Positions 62,852-64,000 of a stretch of 64,000 nt of DNA are shown here, piece after piece. The position numbers and the translations under genes are program-made. Below the pieces are notes generated by a model. That model was not told where the DNA came from. It saw nothing but the letters and a program-made list of their open reading frames with translations, and did no database searches. This DNA is from JAWQFO01 sp033436665. Its GTDB lineage: Bacteria; Pseudomonadota; Alphaproteobacteria; Rhodobacterales; Rhodobacteraceae. Numbering within the stretch: position 1 is the stretch's first letter; every line of letters starts with the position of its first letter. The stretch is from NCBI RefSeq assembly GCF_033436665.1, contig NZ_JAWQFO010000008.1:1-64000 (forward strand), read 5' to 3'.

Positions 62852-64000
62852 GTGCCTTCGACACGGTGCTCGTGGTCGACTGGTCGGGCGGCAACGACCG
62901 CGGACCGACCCCGGTGAAGGACGCGATCTGGGCCTGTATCGCGCGCGACGGTCGGACCGAGGAACCTGTCTACCTGCGCAACCGGCAGGTGGCCGAGGAT
63001 TGGATCGCGGCGCTTTTGGACCGCGAGATCGCGGCAGGCCGCCGCACGCTCGCCGGGTTCGACTTTCCCTTCGGTTATCCGAAGGGGTTTTGCCGGGCGC
63101 TGACCGGTAGCGACGATCCTCTGGCGCTCTGGTCCTGGCTCGAGGCGCGCGTCGAGGACAGCCCGCAAGCCAACAATCGCTTCGACCTCGCGGGCGAGAT
63201 CAATCGCGGGTTTGGCGGGTCGGGACCGTTCTGGTTCAACGGCTTGCAGCGCGACATTGACGGACTTCCGAAAACGAAGGACGGCTACCGGAACTCGTTC
63301 CCCGAACGCCGCGCATGCGAGACACGCGCCAAGGGCAGTTTCACCTGCTGGCAGCTGGGCGGAAGCGGCGCGGTCGGCGGGCAGGTCCTGACGGGGCTGC
63401 CGGTTCTGGAGCGACTTCGACGCCGCTTCGGCGCGCGCGCCTGGCCGTTCGAGCCGCTCGATGCGCATGTTGCACTGATCGAGGTCTGGCCCTCGCTGAT
63501 CCTCGGCAAGGAGCCCGAGGGACGGATCCGCGACGCCTGGCAGGTGCGCGAGATCACGCGCGCGCTGTCGGCACTGGCGCCGGACACGCTTGCCGCGATG
63601 CTCGATGTCGAGGCGCCGGAAGAGGGCTGGATCCTCGGGCTGGGTCACGAGGCCGCGCTGGACGCGGCCCGGCGCGCGCCGCCGCTGCTGCGCAACGACT
63701 GCTTCGCGCTGCCGCCCGGGGTCGATTGGACTCCGGTATCGGACGCGCTGGCGATGCTGCGGCAAAAGATCGCGCCGGTGGCAGCGGTGGCCCAGGCCAC
63801 CGTCTCGTCGGCCGCAGGGCGCATCGCCGCCGAGGATGTCACGGCCCGGCGCGCCAACCCGCCACATCCGAATGCCGCCGTAGATGGCTACGGCTTTGCC
63901 GGGGGCAGGGACGAAGGGCACCACGAGATGCAGCTTGTCGAAGGCCGCGCGGCAGCGGGGGACGCGCCCGGCGCCGTCCCGGCTGGCCACGCGGTCCGGA
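62848..64000 (+). CDS. moeA: DUF429-like domain fused to molybdopterin molybdotransferase MoeA (runs off the window)
   Basis: An open reading frame from GTG 62848 (overlapping the mobB stop) to the window end, at least 384 residues. Residues 1 to about 290 resemble an RNase H-like DUF429 domain (VLVVDWSGGNDRGP, GFDFPFGYPKGFCRAL, ALIEVWPSLILG). From about residue 300 the N-terminal MoeA domain begins (ALAMLRQKIAPVAA, GRIAAEDVTARRANPPHP, AAVDGYGFAGG). MoeA inserts molybdate into the cofactor. A large N-terminal domain of this sort is not part of standard MoeA (about 400 residues). The C-terminus is outside the window. Confidence 0.85.
   Translation, partial: MSAFDTVLVVDWSGGNDRGPTPVKDAIWACIARDGRTEEPVYLRNRQVAEDWIAALLDREIAAGRRTLAGFDFPFGYPKGFCRALTGSDDPLALWSWLEARVEDSPQANNRFDLAGEINRGFGGSGPFWFNGLQRDIDGLPKTKDGYRNSFPERRACETRAKGSFTCWQLGGSGAVGGQVLTGLPVLERLRRRFGARAWPFEPLDAHVALIEVWPSLILGKEPEGRIRDAWQVREITRALSALAPDTLAAMLDVEAPEEGWILGLGHEAALDAARRAPPLLRNDCFALPPGVDWTPVSDALAMLRQKIAPVAAVAQATVSSAAGRIAAEDVTARRANPPHPNAAVDGYGFAGGRDEGHHEMQLVEGRAAAGDAPGAVPAGHAVR

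Noticed and set aside
1..64000. CRISPR arrays, rRNA operon, prophage or transposase genes
   Set aside because: I saw no spaced direct repeats, rRNA sequence, integrase, transposase or phage structural genes in the window.

Overview
The window looks like chromosome of a high-GC alphaproteobacterium of the Rhodobacterales (Roseobacter group). This rests on the base composition, the aa3 oxidase subunit IV gene, the pyrB / pseudo-dihydroorotase / plsY arrangement, a short Hint-domain protein, and a GcvT-fused dimethylglycine/sarcosine dehydrogenase. I see no rRNA, phage, plasmid, insertion sequence or CRISPR array. It reads as core chromosome with one dominating metabolic island.

Layout. 1-6400: a LacI regulator divergent from an APH-type kinase with a perfect palindrome between them; a ferric-reductase-like membrane protein paired with a Tat-exported dioxygenase-like protein; a two-helix membrane protein; a phospholipase-D-type lipoprotein. 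6500-9760: a three-gene sugar-acid module (DHDPS-family dehydratase, RraA-family protein, ketoglutarate semialdehyde dehydrogenase). 9800-12900: a Popeye-like membrane cyclic-nucleotide-binding protein, a small secreted protein, and a PQQ sugar dehydrogenase with a cytochrome c. 13400-27100: six packed genes, glgE, treS-mak fusion, glgB, glgX, treZ, treY. Together they encode both directions between trehalose and branched alpha-glucan. 27100-29300: a small hydrophilic protein behind a general-stress-like promoter, then an HWE-type sensor kinase. 29600-32700: tRNA-Gln(TTG), a BON-MscS channel, a quinone reductase, an SH3 protein. 32800-40440: a plus-strand run of hydroxyacid dehydrogenase, gamma-glutamyltransferase, FAD-linked D-lactate/glycolate-type oxidase and dimethylglycine-dehydrogenase-like enzyme, then a Hint protein. 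40450-46923: nine minus-strand genes, mostly overlapping by 1-4 bases (pyrB, two small membrane proteins, metal-site-less pyrC, plsY, a short unknown, aldo/keto reductase, FAD oxidase, methyltransferase). 47100-54400: uracil-DNA glycosylase, an internally deleted LysE exporter, moaB, an RND efflux pair, a DsbD-like protein. 54500-60800: YqgE, threonylcarbamoyl-AMP synthase, acyl-CoA dehydrogenase, metallo-hydrolase, aa3 oxidase subunit IV, azlCD. 60800-64000: fdhD, mobA, mobB and the start of an unusual fused moeA.

How the genes may work together. The glg/tre operon converts trehalose to maltose (TreS), maltose-1-phosphate (Mak), linear glucan (GlgE) and branched glucan (GlgB). GlgX debranches it, and TreY plus TreZ release trehalose again. 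No glgC or glgA is present. The downstream disordered small protein, EcfG-like promoter and HWE kinase suggest, as an inference only, a link to the general stress response. The right end is a molybdenum-cofactor module (moaB, fdhD, mobA, mobB, moeA). All assignments come from reading motifs, with no database search. Most start codons were chosen by reading ribosome-binding sites and gene overlaps.
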